64,000 nucleotides of DNA. Origin: Dryococelus australis (taxonomy: Eukaryota > Arthropoda > Insecta > Phasmatodea > Phasmatidae). The position numbers and the translations under genes are program-made. The DNA lies in the NCBI GenBank assembly GCA_029891345.1, contig CM057003.1, forward strand, positions 13,184,709 through 13,248,708. Direction: 5' to 3'. This document shows positions 10,459 through 24,462 of the stretch, piece after piece; the stretch's first letter is position 1; every line of letters begins with the position of its first letter. Below the pieces are notes generated by a model, which saw only the letters and a program-made list of their open reading frames with translations, had not been told where the DNA came from and ran no database searches.

Positions 10459-13400
10459 TAAACTCTGCTGCTATGAAAATTTCACTCAGAAATGTAGACT
10501 GTCGGTCAAATTTTTTTAAATACAATATTTATACCCGTACAGCACAAAAACTAGGAAAATATGTACGTTTGGCTAAAAATTAATAATCTTTTAATATACT
10601 GCAGTTAAATTCTTTTACTTATGTCAACAACTAGCCCAAATCTGACTAGATTTGGCATTCAACCATTAAACTTTGTATTGAAGTACTTCTAAAGTGTCTT
10701 TCTTTAAAATCAAAGCTAGTGGATACACACATCTACATAGCATAGCACCTTTATTAGCACTAAATGAGGTTTTAAAAAAACCCAAGCACCATAAAAATAA
10801 ATTAACACTGCATTAAATTCTTGGTTCATCAAAAAAATTACTTAATTTATGTACTGATGAATTAAACCATTTGTTTCAGTTTGACAATTTTTCTAGCATA
10901 TTATTTGTAGAGAATTTTAATTGAGGGTTTTTACAACACTTACTTCATTTGTAAGGTGGTATCTATTTGAACTTGAACACTTTATTTCTGTTATAAAATG
11001 TTGAATTTTAGCATTTTGTGAATTTTTTTATGAAATGGGAATTACAGACCTTGCAAAATGAAGTTGCAAATATCACAGCACCGGTTGATTATGACATAAC
11101 ACTTTTGAGTTATAATTATACTGTAACTCCCTATTCTAAGAGGCTCTATGCAAACTCATGATTACAAAACATTGCTCTCGAGAAAGTAGCTGGTGCACCA
11201 CTAACTTATCACATAACGGTAATGTTTTAAGTTTTTTATACAGCAACATTCCTAATACAGATGATCCGTTATCCAAAGCAATGACTTGAATATTTAGTAA
11301 CCTACCTACCATCAACACATAAATAACTATGGTATACCTTAATGGAATATCTCAAGCGAATACCTAAATTTCTTTGTTACCTACTACCCCTTTCTGACAT
11401 TTTGGGAAATCAGACCTCATAAAAATTTTAGCCCCAAAATTTTTTTCAAAGAGTACTTTTAAATTTTTATAACATTATTTATTACAATAACAAAAAACAC
11501 AAACCTAAATAAAAAAATAAAAAACTGGGTAAAAGTTATTTTGTTTTATGAAAGTATGACTTGACAAAAAATTTTTTGTGTGTTTTAGATTTACACCACT
11601 ATTTAATATTTAGTATTGCAGATGGTCTCTCATAGTTATGCTACAAACTTACATTTAAAATTAATATACACAATACAATACAGTTTGTGTAGTCCCGGAT
11701 GAAATTTGTGCTTGGCTAAACAAGTGTCGAACTGCAGCACACAAACCAAATACATGCGCAAGAAAGGTAACGATTAGGTAACACGACTTCTGGCAAAGGC
11801 GCACAGATAACAACACAAGTGCACAACTAACGTATTGCTTAACTACCACAGCGTAATGCGAACCTAATAGTACACACACACACACTATTTCATGGTCAGA
11901 AAACATCAAGGAACATAAAAGCTTATATAACTGATTTCTACAAAGTTTTAAATTTAAAATTACATTTCAATCACCATATAAATAGAGTAGATCATGAAAA
12001 ATTACAAATAATATTAGATATATTGCATGATCCAGTTGCTTGTGGCGGCTAAATCATAAATTTAACAGAATCACACAACCCTATGATAAAACTTTCCAGT
12101 GGTTAAACTTACACTTCAATTACACTATACAAAAAAAAAAAAATAGGTACTGAAAACATTTTCATACAAAGGTAAAATTAATTCCACACAAAAACACTTC
12201 TCACTAATCCCTGCTCACTACAAATGTGAAGTAATTATTTGTACCCTGTCTCATGTCTTCAAAATGCTACAAGTTTACAAATCATGATGCATTACCAAAT
12301 GAATGGTGAACATTTGTGCGAGATAGATCCCTGGCTGTGGTCCAACATTCAGCCCAACTGGTGAAGTCATGTTACCGCCATTGCTTAGTTCCCAACTCTC
12401 TTGAGCTGTGACCTGCCTCACTGATCGAGCACTGCATATTGCACAACAAACTTTTTAAGATTCCTTTTATAACTATGCATCTCTTTTCTGCCAATCAAAC
12501 TTTGCACAACTCTGGACGTCCACTACTGGACACAACCACTTTTTCACACTCCTCAAGGGACCAGAATAATTTGTTGTAAAATGCAGGAAAAGTGTAAGAG
12601 AGGGGGAAATTTTTTCTGTATGAATATTACACAAAACCAAAAATAACTGGTGTAAAATCAAAGATTGTAAAAAGAGGTTTCACCGTATTTCACTATCATA
12701 TGTACATGTTGAGACACCCCAACACTTAATGGAGAAACTAAAAAAAATAAAAATTTGTGTGCACAACATGCGATTAATGTTTCTAGGTAAGTTAATAAGT
12801 ATTATTAAGAGGTATAAGGTTTCTGTTAATTTGATGTGTCGAAACTGTAATGTGCGTGGCACTAACTTTGTTCCCAAATGAGGAATGCATCCTTGAAAGT
12901 GGCAAAAGATGCTGATTTTAAAGCACCAAATATCTGGTAGATCTGAGACTGCCACATGCAAGACAGCATGGGTTAAGACTGGATAACATAACTTCTACTG
13001 TATAAGCATACAGTTATCACTCTGCTTAGAATTTTCACCATAACACCAATATGCAGTTATAGCATTATACACTTGACAGTACATAAAAAATGTTAACCAA
13101 CTTGCTCCATCCCAGTAACTGGCACTGTAGGGGATACTGTCTGTCCACTGCACACACAATCATCACCTGTCCAGATCTTAATAATTAACCAGCAGATCAT
13201 ACGCTGGTTGTAGGCAACAGTTTGCTAAAATACTCGCGAGTCACCCACATGTCATTTCCTATGGAGGTAAAACTCCGACGAGGTAAAGGTAGTTTGAAAC
13301 TATTTAATCCTGCTTGGTGACACGACATTCTTAATCACTTGTTATGTTAAAACCACGAACAGCACAAAATTACGAACTGTAATGTCCTATTTTACTAACG

Positions 13401-15843
13401 AGTGAATTGATATCTATATCACTAACTTATCTCCACTCAATAAAAACTATAATAATATTCCAGCCCACATATGTAGATTAATTTTGTATACGACAACTGA
13501 AATGTATAATATGTGAACTAGATGCAGTATACAGATAATGTTAATCTAAAAAACAAAACGCTACACTAAGATTTAGGATGTACAAATGTAAAAAAAATGC
13601 AGTTACATGCTGCAAAATATAATCTCGGTATTATATGTAGAGTTAAGATTCCTAATGTTCAGCACAAAGCTTTGAAAAACTGGCATCGGTGTGACCTCAG
13701 TTGGAAACAGTAGTGGATCTAGAGTTGAGTTTATTAGGTGCAACTACCCCTGGAAAAATTATCAAATTTAAATCTGAAGCATCTTTCGTTTTTTTTCATG
13801 CAGGTGTAAGGGACCTCTGTGGAATTACCAACCTTCGAACCATGGCCTATCCACCTACGTTGTATTGAATGGATCGAAATAAAGAGCGGATTATATGACT
13901 TCACTTACTCCCTATTATCCAGGGAACAACTCTACTGTGCATACATTCCAAAATATCTGTCATACAGTAACCATTAACTACTGCAAAACAAAAAATACTT
14001 TATATAGGGACTGGAAAAACAATCATTAATTCTCAGAAACAAATGAAAACTTCAATGACACACTATACAGAAACTAATACGCTATTAAAAAAACAGTGTA
14101 GAAACTGTTATTTGACATGTTTAAATAAAACACTGTGTACTTTAAAGGTTCTGTACCACCCTTGTGGTGGCAAATTTTTACCATACCATTGTAATGTGGG
14201 CAGGTTCTAGATGCAAACCAGAACGTTATAGTTTTGAACTTAAATTTATAGGGAAGTTTCCAATCCTATGGTGAGAGACCAGATTTTATGGTTTTATTTT
14301 TCAAGTTGTTAACTTCTACGGTTAATAAATGCACAACCCACTCACAGTAACACATCCACACCAAAAAAATCTTTTTATCTTGATACAGTTACACGTAGAT
14401 ATAAAACAAAATGACGACACATTATTGGGAACACAAATACATGTCACATTAAAACATACAAGCATTACATCATATTCAACAAAGGTTTTGCATTTGCTTA
14501 TTGACACTGGAGTTGGCATGGTTAGACAATGATTAATATGACTCTCCCATCTGTCACCAATTTTACTCGAACATCCAAAAGAAAAACTAAACATTAAAAA
14601 ACAAAATTTGCTTCTGAAAATTCACAAAAATTACAACCAGTGATTGTAGTTTAACACGAAAATATAGATATAACAAAAGTTGAAAAGTAATTCCTTACGG
14701 TGGTATATGATTTTCCAAGTGGAACTGACAAATAAATTTATTGCAAAGAGTAGTTGCGACACTTGAATGTTGGGGTGATGTGCATCTGCACAAAGATATG
14801 TGAGTCGCTGCTAAATGTCACTGACATCCAATTATTGCACTGCAATAAGTGAGGTCCCCCACTCCATTATGTGTTACGTATTTCAATGCAAAGTCAAGAG
14901 CCTAGCCAATTATTCAATAACAGATTATTCATTAGCATGTCAAAGTGACAATATTAAATGTGTGCCCAACGTGCTTATCTATGAAAAAGGAAAATACACT
15001 TCAGCTGGATTCTGCTAAGTACTTTAAAGACATCATGCACATTAGATATACTATTTTGGAACACTCCCTTGCAAAAAAAAAAAAACTACTTTCTCAAAGT
15101 GCTATATATCAAAATATATGGATCAGATACATACAAAAATATTCCAGGGACCTGAAATAAACATTGTTACAAACTTACGGTCATGTCTTAAAGTCACTTA
15201 AGTATCCAGTGGCCTAAAACTAAGCTATGAGGTGGGGAGGGGGTATGGGATACATTGCTCCGCCCTTACTTTAGTGAAAGGAGTTAGAATGAGAGTAAAT
15301 GGACATCCAAACTGGTTTCGTTGACCAAGATACATTGGTATACTACAATCTCTAATGAATTGTTATATTTCTGATAATTATTTAAATACAGCTTCACTTC
15401 TGGGTTACATACGCTACTTTATCTTTTGAAGCGGCTACCTAGTGCAGAACCAGCAGAGTAAACGGGTAAGGTTTTACATGTTAAATGATTTTAGTTGTCT
15501 CTTGGCAAACTTTCATCACTTACGAAAAAATCATTTCGTCTACCTTGCCCAAGCCACATTTCTACAAATAAAATTTTTATACTCTGAAATTTTTTGGTTA
15601 ATTATGATTTGTAGACTCTACAAGCACCTAAAAACTCAAACTCATTTAATTATTCACACTGTTGTAGCATGGTTCTTCTCTTCAAACTGCAAAAAAGTGT
15701 TATCTTGAAAGTGATATTGTGAAACATAGCCGAGATATGCCTAAAATAATTTAACACGTAAAACCCTATCCTTTCATTCGGCCAGCTCCGCACCGGGTAT
15801 TGCCAAGTTGATGATGTTTCCTGACTGAGCACCTTAGTGGGAG

Positions 15844-15906
15844 GCTGGTGAGTTAGCCACGTTAGCTGGTGAGTTAGCCACGTTAGCTGGTGAGTTAGCC
15901 ACGTAA
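15844..15906. repeat. Three tandem copies of a 21-bp unit
   Basis: GCTGGTGAGTTAGCCACGTT plus A is repeated three times with almost no divergence; the last copy ends GTA. The unit length is a multiple of three, so the minus strand reads a repeated TWLTHQL, but nothing supports translation. Confidence 0.85.
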
Positions 15907-18900
15907 GTACAGCAGTACATGCGGTTAACATCTTTTGTTATTTTTGGAAAGCCAATTACACTGCAGAACTATCAGCGCGTTTACACCGTCAACCGAAACC
16001 TCAATTTCGGAAACCCAACTTCCCAAACTAAGGTTTTAGTGAGGTGTTTTTATATTGCCTTACGAAACTCTGTTTTAGAAACTTATGTTTCATGTGTTGT
16101 TTTATGCTGGAAATCACTAGTGTGAAAACAATAGAAAAAAATTCATCCTTTTTGTAATGGTGATACAAAAAGGAAATACATTTTACAGAAAATCATAAAT
16201 ATGACCCAAAACTTATCTAAAGCTGCGTATTTTGCTTGATAAAACGTAATATAAAAATGGTATTTTGTAACTTTTTTTTAAGATGCAACATATTTATTGT
16301 GTATATATTTTCAAAACAGCTATACAACATTCGATAACATTTAATAAAAATCTCTGAAAACATTGTAAAACTGAATACAGAATTCTTAAAACAGTTTTAA
16401 AATGAAATAGAATACATCATCATGATTAATATTTCAGTGTAAAGAGCTATAGCCTAATAATTCTGTGATTTGGATAAATTTATTTTTATTTTGTGTTTTG
16501 ACGTGCCAATTTTATGCCAGGTTTAACACATTTCACCATAAATTCTTGTCCCTTTTTATAGTATGTAAAATATAACATGAACATATTCAGAGGCCCTTAA
16601 TTTGTCTTCTAAGCAACATATTTTAATGATCTTAGCTTCAGGTTTCATCTAAACTACTAGCACACTTAAAAGGTTTTGTGGAAGGCTGTAAGAAAGGAAT
16701 ATAGACGTAAACTAATTGATTAAGCATTCCTGTAAGCAATTTCTATACATACCTAATACTTGAACTGTAACCACAAATCCAAATCTTCAAAATTAATTTT
16801 TTCACTCCTACCAAAATGTTTTTTAATTTTTCTAGATGGAAGCAATAAACATCTGGGCGGTGATTTATATGATCATCCTTTGATATGGGATATAGCAAAT
16901 CATATGTGAATAACTAAAAAATATTTCACCCAAAATATGCCAACAACAAAAAAAAAATATTTTGTAAAAAGACAACTGTTGTTCTAAATAAATCAATTGG
17001 ATCATACTGTACTACTTACAGTGTATAACTGAAACAATGCAAGAACCAAAAAATTATGCTTGTAATACGTCGCACAAAACACACATAAAAATGGACTCAT
17101 GAGCCCAATGAGTTTAACACACACCATGTAATATCAATGCAGAAGTCAGAAAAAAATTGCAACTAGATTAGCAGACACGTCAACAAGGATGAGATCAATA
17201 CCACACCTGGGAAATTGTACCAATCTATCAGCATAGCCAACAGGTAACATTCCCTAAACATTGTACAAAATATTTTCAAAGAAAAAATTATCCCAACATA
17301 CGTACACTTTTTAATCCACATATGCAATTTACGATGGAGTATAGGCCACGCAGAATATATATCACACAATAGTTGGTTTGCTATTTCAACATACACTAAT
17401 TTAATGGTAGTATTTTTTTTTTTTTTTTTGCTAAAAGGGATGTACATTCTTTTACACGTCAATAACTTGATGCAATACTGAAAAAATCCAATATGTGAAA
17501 ATAATGTTTTTTAGCTTCTGAGATGGGACAGTATCATGGCTATTTTGCAAGTTTTGGCAGTATGTATTTGCAAGAATTCTAAAGAATGGCAGTAGGATTG
17601 CCGGGTGTACAAATAATCCAGAAAAATTCTGATTTTGCTCATTTTGTTCTGCATACTGTTCTTATATGTCAATGTTGCAATTTTTAAGACCAACTGCACA
17701 ACCTAGAAAAGATAAATGTAATTACAAATTAGTTATCCTAGATTCCTTTGAAGAAATGTGTATTCTATTCAAAACACACTCTTGGCATTCCAATAATTTG
17801 ATTTTCACAGTCCCAAAAGACAGAACAAAAAACATATTTTTACTAACAAAAATTGAACATAATCTACAAGTATTTTGAAATATGTGCAATTTGTCCCTTT
17901 TTAATACATGAACCTATTAACACAAAAAAAATTGGTTTATTAAATGTGCTTGGACATGTATTGGTTAGTTTAGGATGAGTTAAAAAAGCAATGTCACCAA
18001 CACATGTATTGATTTTCCTTTCCGAATATCAGGCAACCCTATCACAGTGAATGGTAAACGCATCCTTAAAATCAAAGCGAAATTATCAAGATGCAGTCTC
18101 CATCCAGAAATGAGGAAATACTACCAGACTCTGTTGATACTACCCACTGAAATTGGACTTCTTTTCTTTGGAATACGAGATATGGTGTAGCAGATGCTAC
18201 ACAAACACACACTATATTGACTGTTATTAAAAGCAACTTAACTTGACTGCCAGTCAAGCCAAGTATGAATGTGGAAGACGACAAGTTTTACAGCTATAAA
18301 ATTGTCACGTACTGAAAAACCTGTTTGCTTACGCTCCTAAAAATATCAGTTTCCAAATTTACGATGGAAAGAATACAAAGTGAGCAAAATTATTATTTTT
18401 AAAACAGCAAGATCTTTTTATCACAAACAACAGCACATTACTTGGATTTTGCACAATTAGGCCTGTTCATTCTCATACTGTACATGCATAACGAAGTGCA
18501 AGAGCGTGTCATTAGACACTTAGTCATGCTCTGTAAGTAGTCCCATATTTCTAAATACTGTCACTCACGTAACACGGTTATCAAATAGAACAAGGAAAGG
18601 CTGCAGATTGGCCGAGTCCGTCCAAAATGTAATGAAAAAAAAAATTATGGTGATGGATCATGCGGAGAAAATCACTGAATTAATATTATTATTTTCACCT
18701 GTAAAAAAAATACAGAAGAGACTACAAAACATTAGTGAGAAAACACGTGAACTTGGAGTTACAATTGCAACATTTTCGAACTGGCTCGATATCACAAATG
18801 CAGTACAACATTTAAAGGAACAAACGCAGTGAACTCAAACAAGTTCACATTGCACAGCTTCTCCACAACTATTCCCTGATTCCTTGAAATATGGAGCATT

Positions 18901-19055
18901 TTTGCTATTTAATAGCTTGTACAGTAAAGCGGTGAAACATATGTGATATAATTTCACAAGTTAACAAATCAAAGTCTTTGAATTTGATTTAGGTGTTTTA
19001 GTAATGACAAAATGCAAAAGACGCATTAAGTAGTATGGAGCAGAGAGTATAAATA

Positions 19056-19408
19056 CAGTAGAATCCTACTGAAAACACCCCTCACGGTTTCCAGGAATAG
19101 GGTTGTTAGTGAGGGATAGCATTAACAGAGGTTTTTCGGAAATTTTACACCGATTTTGACCCAACGCAACATACATCAAAATAGGGGAGGTATTATATTT
19201 CTAGATATGCACTGTTTGCAGTATGGTGCTCATCAAGAGAAATGCAATGTTCATCAACCAAAAAAAAAGTGCAACAAACTTATTTTTCCACCAATTTCCC
19301 TCAAATTCCCAACTTTTTTGGACAGAAAATTTTACAGTTCCTCAAAAGTGGTTTTTAAATTAGAGGTGGTCCGAATTCTCGTGGGGTTGCAACTGTGAGA
19401 TTCCACTG
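19056..19408. mobile_element. Pogo-type MITE, about 353 bp
   Basis: The left end CAGTAGAATCCTACTG follows TA (19054-19055). The right end, reverse-complemented, reads CAGTGGAATCTCACAG and is followed by TG, a decayed TA. Internal subterminal sequence (ACCCCTCACGG against ACCCCACGAG) also mirrors. No transposase. Confidence 0.65.
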
Positions 19409-20309
19409 TGCATCATTTTTTCATCAAAACATTTTAGAACATACATAATTACAATTGCTGTTTTTAATTCTTCTCCCTTGATGTCAGTGCTTAGTCGTGT
19501 CATGTGTTCACTCTGAAGTATTAGAAAATACACCTACAAATAAATGGAACTGTGAATATTGATAACCATAACATGATCAGGAGTCTGCTGACATGGACCA
19601 GTACTGAGCAGCACAGAGAGAAGTGCGACATGTCACAAAAAGCAAGCATCAGAGAGATCACTGCACACAATATCACACGTGTTCCTGACACGGTCCATTT
19701 TACACATAGTATAATTTAAAGTCGACACTTTGTTGGCAAACCCAAACATCTCATCTCAAGAACACTATGTATTCAACATGAACCAACAACACAAGATGAA
19801 CTTGTGCATTTTGGTAAGACTCAGCCAGTTACAAAAAAAAAAGTGTTAATACAAAGGTAAAAACAGATCAACATGTTAATGAGACTACGCACGCACTGGC
19901 CGTGGAGGGAAGTTGAGAACTGTACAACCAACTGTATAACGATGCCAGAATAATCGCGCACCTCCAAGCCAGCCTCAGTGTTATGTTCTGCTCACACTGT
20001 CTTCTTCTCATTTCACACCACGACACCAGAACCATCCCGAATGTCAGTCAGTTCCATGGTTTACTACTGAGCCATCTTGCTCAGTATATACAGTATCACA
20101 AATAAAACTTCATGTTAGAACAGTTACAGATTCATATTATAAAACCCTACACTTATTTCACTATTAAATTAAAAACTTAATATTTTATTACCCAAATTTT
20201 TTAGTGTAGGATAATGGCATTTAATGACTTACTTGTGTACTCAATTCTAGGGTGTGAGTGGAGCCTTCAGGAAGATTGTTGATCTGACATTACACCAAGA
20301 TCATACTTC

Positions 20310-21090
20310 ATAAAACGTGACAGGTGTGAAATATACAACAATTATGACAGATTTGTCAATATGTCATGTTTCATAAATAATACAAGTTTCCCTTATTTGA
20401 CATGCAAAAAAGTGTAAATTGCCAGTCCTAAAATATCTGTGTCATAAACGTGACAATTATATGTCAAACAGTAAGTTTCATTTATTACACATTAGATAGC
20501 TCTCAAGTGCGCTTACGATAATCAATTACAACCTTATAAGCGATTCATGAAGAATCAATTCCTACCACAAATAATTAAGTGGTATATTTTAATTCCATTC
20601 ACATAACCGTGTTTACTCAAGCTGCAGAATATCGAGTAATGTGGGTGAGATTGCTATATTAAACCTGATCTGAGCGGGAAAGGTTGTACTATTTGGCAAG
20701 CAATGTTTTAATTCACACAATATTTAATCACAATTACACTGCTTTGTTATATAAACATTACAAATTACTGGTTACATAGGAAAGCTCGCCTGTCACTTCT
20801 GCAGTGACAATTCTACACAATTGTAGATATATCACTGAGATTGACTACACTTATCTGTTTCATAAAACAGTCTGTAGTGTAATATTTGACAAATTTGTCA
20901 GATTTTTACCTGTCAGCTCAACATTTTTTTGTGAAACAACTAGTATTTGTCAAATTGTCACACAATTCTACACATTTGTCATGACAAACTCGTACACTCG
21001 TCAGTTTTTATGAAACACGCATATGTGAACCTGTCTGACCATTTCCTGTCACCTGTTGAATTGCAACTTCTATGAAATAGGCCCCAGGGT
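20310..21090. mobile_element. Stretch dense in TGTCA/TGACA motifs, probable DNA-transposon remnant
   Basis: TGACA or TGTCA occurs well over a dozen times within about 780 bases on both strands, often paired as TGACA-(4)-TGTCA or back to back (TTTGTCATGACAAA near 20980). The left part has CATAAAACGTGACAGGTGTG near 20310. The right part has CCTGTCACCTGTTGAATTGC and ends TATGAAATAGGCCCCAG near 21075-21090. The mirrored CATAAA..GTGACAGGT and CCTGTCACC..TATGAAA edges suggest a non-autonomous element with many subterminal transposase-binding repeats. Exact ends are not fixed. Confidence 0.45.
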
Positions 21091-24006
21091 GGACAGTGGC
21101 CAGTAATGTCTCGTAACGTAAGAAGCTGAACCTTACAAGTTAAACGTCAAACACACAGATATAGACAAACTGAAGAAACGTAATGACAGAGCTATTGCAG
21201 CTGCTATTTTCTGGAGATAACGTACGCCACTGCGTAAAATTTCACGTTGCCAGGTCCCCATTGGCGACCAAATATTTAAGACTGGTGACTAGAAAATGCA
21301 GTCAACCCTTGATTTTAACAGACTATAAGGGTGGTCTGTCTCTGTCTGTCGCTGAAAATCATCTGGCTTTGCTGAATGAAATGCATACAAATGCTTGGAT
21401 AGCAACCACGAAAAACCAGCATAATGCATTACGATAAATTATGTCATTTTCATCTGTGTAACATCAAGTCCTGTTTAATTATAATTTTTAACATCAATAA
21501 CCTGAGAATGTACTTTCCTTTTAGCAAGTTAGCACGTTCGCCAACAAAAGGCTTTTTCCGAATCATTAAAATAAAATAGCGGTGACCAAATATTTTAGTC
21601 TGGCTAATGTTTTCGGACTTTAAATCTCATGCACTGTCAACACACTATTTGACCTGATCATGGAAATTAAGTACTGGATTAACGTAATTAGTTTGAGTAT
21701 CATCACTCTTCATCAATCTAATGCTCAGGAGCAAGATGCTGTACAAGCCTAGAGCCTACGATCACGACATGCACTGTAAAAAACAAGTGCAATTTCCACG
21801 AGAGCACACTTACACCCACCATGATGCTAGCAAAATACTGAACAGGAAAACTTCCTTCTCTGAAATAAACATCAATAAATGAATAAAATCAAAGTGACAA
21901 ACATTAGTTACATAATTTACAATAGTAGCTTATATAATTTAAAACTCTTCCAAGTTCTCAACTTTGTTGACTTAATAAAAGTATTATGTAATACACAAAT
22001 TTACAACACTTATTAATGGAAATAAACAGTGTGTTTCAGTTCAAATTTTAGTAGTTAACTCCCCAATCATTGGCAAGTCATATAAACACGAACACAGCAC
22101 TTAATAACAAAGTCAACTCTATGTGAGAAGGTTATCATTTCACTCATCAGAGCCTAAGGCCAAATTACTTTCATTGAGGATATAAGGCCTTTTCATCAAA
22201 TAATTATTTCCAGTAAAAGGTTATGTACATGTCCATTCATACACAGACTACAAGAACTTCCTGTTTAAATCTGATGGATTGTGAAGTGAAAGCAAATATA
22301 AAGCAGAGACATAGTTAACATTGTGTAGTTTTGTAAACTTTATTAAATCTTTAGGTTATAAACCACATGCACGAAAAACAAACTGATACACAAAAAACAT
22401 GTATACAAACACAATATGGTATCTCAATATCAAAATGTGATGAAATACATTATATTCCTTGCAATCACAATACATCCTATATTAAAATTCCAATAATCCC
22501 AACTGGTCATGGAAATATGACATACCAACACATGTAGCCAACTGATGTAAACACAATGCAAAATAGGCCTGACCACTGCGTCTCTGATATTTTCCTGCGG
22601 ATAAAGTAACTACAAGAGCGCTTACTCAAGATTTAGAAGCCTATGGGTGAACATTAGTAAATACATTAAAACTCTTCAAGGTGAGTGCAAAAATAAAATT
22701 AATAATACAACACAGACAATTTATGAACGAGTCTTCATACGTTTAAAACACGCAGCACCTAAGATTTAAACACATAATCTTCTAAATAACATTCAGTCAC
22801 AAAAAATCCCAAACATTTTGGAATAAAAAGAAACCACACTCAAGCATCACAGCACAGCAAATGTCATTATTATAGTGATTAAAACATGAAGCCTATAGGC
22901 CCCTATATGATGTCTCCTTGACACCTACCTAACTTACTAGCTGGTTTGTGGAAAATACAGTTCTTTCCTAATATGCTATCTGCAATGTCTAACATGCAAC
23001 ACTAGCTCACAGTACATACAAAATGTATAAACTTAGTAGACAGTAATAATGTCAGTTATCATGTCGGCAGCAGTGTTAGTGGCCTCTGCACCAGGGGCCT
23101 ACAGAAAGTAAATATAAATCATTTCAAAATAACATTTTTTTTTGTAAACCCAACGTTTGAGATAACTTACATGTATAAAAAAAAAAAAACACTGACATTT
23201 GCACTTTTTAAGAGATGTCAAAATTAAAATTTGGCAATAAAAAAAAAATTGTCAGCTACTGCAAGCAGAGGTGGAATTGACACATTTCAATTTCACATGC
23301 AAAAGCTGCCGCGAGCAATCGCAGTGCAAGCCAGTATGTGGGGCAGGTTTCTGTGAGCTAGAACACTCGCGCGTGCATCAGAACATCGAGATACTGTGTT
23401 GCTTGTGCAGGAGTCCGTACAACAAGGGAAGAGACCCTAAGTGGTAACCCTGATTTGCAATCAACGAGTTTAAGCTACCTCCAACTCAAGTGAAAATTTA
23501 CTCAAGTGACAAAAAATACACATTTCTCAGTTAGGACACAGTTAAGTTAGAGTTCAGTTACAAACATAATTTGTACATTTTCCTAAAGCACATCAATACA
23601 TTATAAATGTCTACGTGTGATACAATTCCGTACGTGTAGAGAAGCACAAATAGTTAGCATGTCCGACATCTGTAGGCACGGATTCAGAGAGTGCTGTAGC
23701 GATGGGTGAACACACTCTAGTATAGGCCTTTACCTATGCAGTAGCATCGTACTGGGTACAGCACAAACCCTTCACATATAATAAGCTAAAATCACTCCCC
23801 CCACCTTTTATCGGGAAAACTCATAGTGTCATGGGCCCCCAGAGCACACCCTCTATAATCCAAACCCGCAATCAAACAAGGTACCTAGTCTATCTATAAT
23901 GCACTTCATAACAATTTCTCATTAGATAAAGTTAACCACACTCAATCAACACCATAAATAACCAATTTATTTGTAAATATAACATCAATTAATATAGTAA
24001 TTTATA

Positions 24007-24012
24007 TTTATT
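24007..24012 (-). terminator. Candidate polyadenylation signal for CDC14
   Basis: TTTATT on the plus strand (AATAAA on the minus strand), about 450 bases beyond the second CDC14 stop at 24463. Another lies near 23966. The AT-rich setting makes chance matches common, so this is only a candidate. Confidence 0.25.
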
Positions 24013-24462
24013 TATAACACTTCATTTAATATAGATTAGTCCTGCTATATTAACTGTAGTAAGCGCTGATATTTAATAAATGACATTTATGTAATGTGCT
24101 GCCCAAATTCGCAACCTGTTATTGAATAAAATTCAAAGTAAAACAAATGACTGTGAAATGAATACTGAATGGCAAGAAACTTTGCCACATTACCATAGTC
24201 AAGCCAGACACAGTCTAAAACTACTAACATAACCTGCACGAGTATTGCAAACTACTGCACACGCCAATTTAAAAGGCGACTGTTGTAGTTATGTTAGCCT
24301 AGGTCATGAAAATTACTACAACAAATCACACGAAACAGTGCATCAAGAGTATATAAAAATGTTACCTACAAGTACAAAATATTAAGGTAGACATCTTAAA
24401 CACAGCGAGATTCCCGGAAATGGGACTTATGGCACCTCGTAGACGGAAATGAATGCCATGAC

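Larger units (their letters stand above)
8291..24462. other. 16-kb AT-rich, gene-free stretch
   Basis: No ORF here resembles a known protein. The longest frames are short and AT-driven. Recognisable transposon content is low: only the features listed separately at 10222, 15844, 19056 and 20310. TTTATT (AATAAA on the minus strand) is frequent, for example near 8761, 22338, 23966 and 24007. The stretch is therefore intergenic DNA, an intron, or long 3' UTR belonging to the minus-strand CDC14 transcript. The sequence alone does not decide. Confidence 0.45.

Noticed and set aside
15650..15931. Protein with TWLTHQL repeats
   Set aside because: Arises from the 21-bp tandem repeat read in one frame; no start context or homologue.
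18608..18832. 74-codon plus-strand ORF with coiled-coil-like composition
   Set aside because: Lys/Ile-rich frame in AT-rich DNA; no splice context or homologue recognised.
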